The notes below the pieces were generated by a model. It was given only the letters and a program-made list of their open reading frames with translations. It was not told the origin of the DNA and did no database searches. Positions 15,688-15,913 of a stretch of DNA of 15,913 nt are shown here, piece after piece. The DNA lies in assembly GCA_927910885.1 (NCBI GenBank), contig CAKMOD010000126.1:1-15913 (forward strand). Direction: 5' to 3'. The position numbers were made by a program, and so were the translations under genes. Position 1 is the first letter of the stretch. The number at the start of each line of letters is the position of its first letter. Origin of the DNA: an uncultured Prevotella sp. (lineage in GTDB: Bacteria > Bacteroidota > Bacteroidia > Bacteroidales > Bacteroidaceae).

Positions 15688-15913
15688 ATGAGTTCATTTA
15701 GAGCAACTTTGGAATTGGGTGGTAAGGAGTATGACGTACTCTACTCTAACTACGAGTTCAGCCGTACTACTGACAAGAAGGGTCAGCCTGCATCAAGCAT
15801 TTCTGGCGGTCGTATCAGCGTAAACTATCGAGTCTACTGATGACACTTCTACTATCGAGGCTATGCTTAACAGCCAGTTCAAGCCTGTTGAGGGTAAGAT
15901 TATCTACAAGAAG
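15688..15913 (+). CDS. tssD: Type VI secretion tube protein TssD (Hcp), 5' part with 1-base frameshift, runs off the window
   Basis: The ATG at 15688 opens MSSFRATLELGGKEYDVLYS..., the typical N-terminus of Bacteroidota TssD/Hcp, the subunit that stacks into the inner tube of the type VI secretion apparatus. After GGRISV (codon 46) the frame changes: read as is it gives NYRVY and stops at 15838-15840. Dropping one A from the AAA at 15822-15824 restores TIESTDDTSTIEAMLN... in frame for 30 codons to the window edge, the sequence expected of the family. The family is about 130 residues long, so roughly 76 are present here. The extra base is most simply a homopolymer sequencing error near a contig end; a true null allele is possible. 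It is transcribed away from the uptake cluster. No other T6SS gene is in view. Confidence 0.88.

Overview
The window looks like a Bacteroidota chromosome segment, most probably from a Prevotella-like organism. The evidence is a SusC/SusD pair, a run of lipoproteins with acidic residues just after the lipobox cysteine, a BspA-type leucine-rich-repeat protein with a Prevotella-style C-terminal tail, a Bacteroidota-type TssD (Hcp), and two promoters matching the Bacteroidota pattern TTG-N19-21-TAnnTTTG. Species cannot be decided from the sequence.

Layout. Almost everything from about 14.6 kb down to 0.14 kb is one long minus-strand gene cluster. In transcription order it holds a FecA-like TonB-dependent receptor (14444-12189), SusC (12131-8754), SusD (8742-7213), a lipoprotein of the putative zinc-metallopeptidase Mx1 family whose HExxH motif is destroyed (7128-6169), a DUF4302 lipoprotein (6164-5130), an unassigned 208-residue lipoprotein (5088-4462), an imelysin-like DUF4856 lipoprotein (4450-3257), a galactose-binding-like/Fn3 secreted protein with a poly-acidic linker (3238-2066), an Ig-like lipoprotein (2063-1154, apparent frameshift in its signal peptide) and a BspA-like LRR protein (1036-143). 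Gaps are mostly 2-60 bp. The only convincing minus-strand promoter is upstream of the FecA-like gene, so an operon is likely. The 1.24-kb intergenic region 14445-15687 carries two outward-facing promoters, several repeat elements and a hairpin plus T-tract. At the right edge the plus-strand tssD (T6SS tube) gene begins, with a 1-base insertion after codon 46.

Function (inference). Two TonB-dependent channels, a SusD lid and at least five further probably surface lipoproteins make this an outer-membrane capture and import machine. The FecA-like receptor and the imelysin-like lipoprotein point toward iron, haem or siderophore rather than glycan, and no glycoside hydrolase, sulfatase or polysaccharide lyase is present. 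The degenerate Mx1 protein would then act as a binding protein, not a protease.

Sequence quality. Three anomalies (an extra A in the 302-residue lipoprotein start, an extra A in tssD, and a 147-bp internal piece of tsf fused to the truncated 3' end of the BspA-like gene) suggest that the window is a draft contig with homopolymer errors and a chimeric left end. Real phase variation or rearrangement is possible but less likely.
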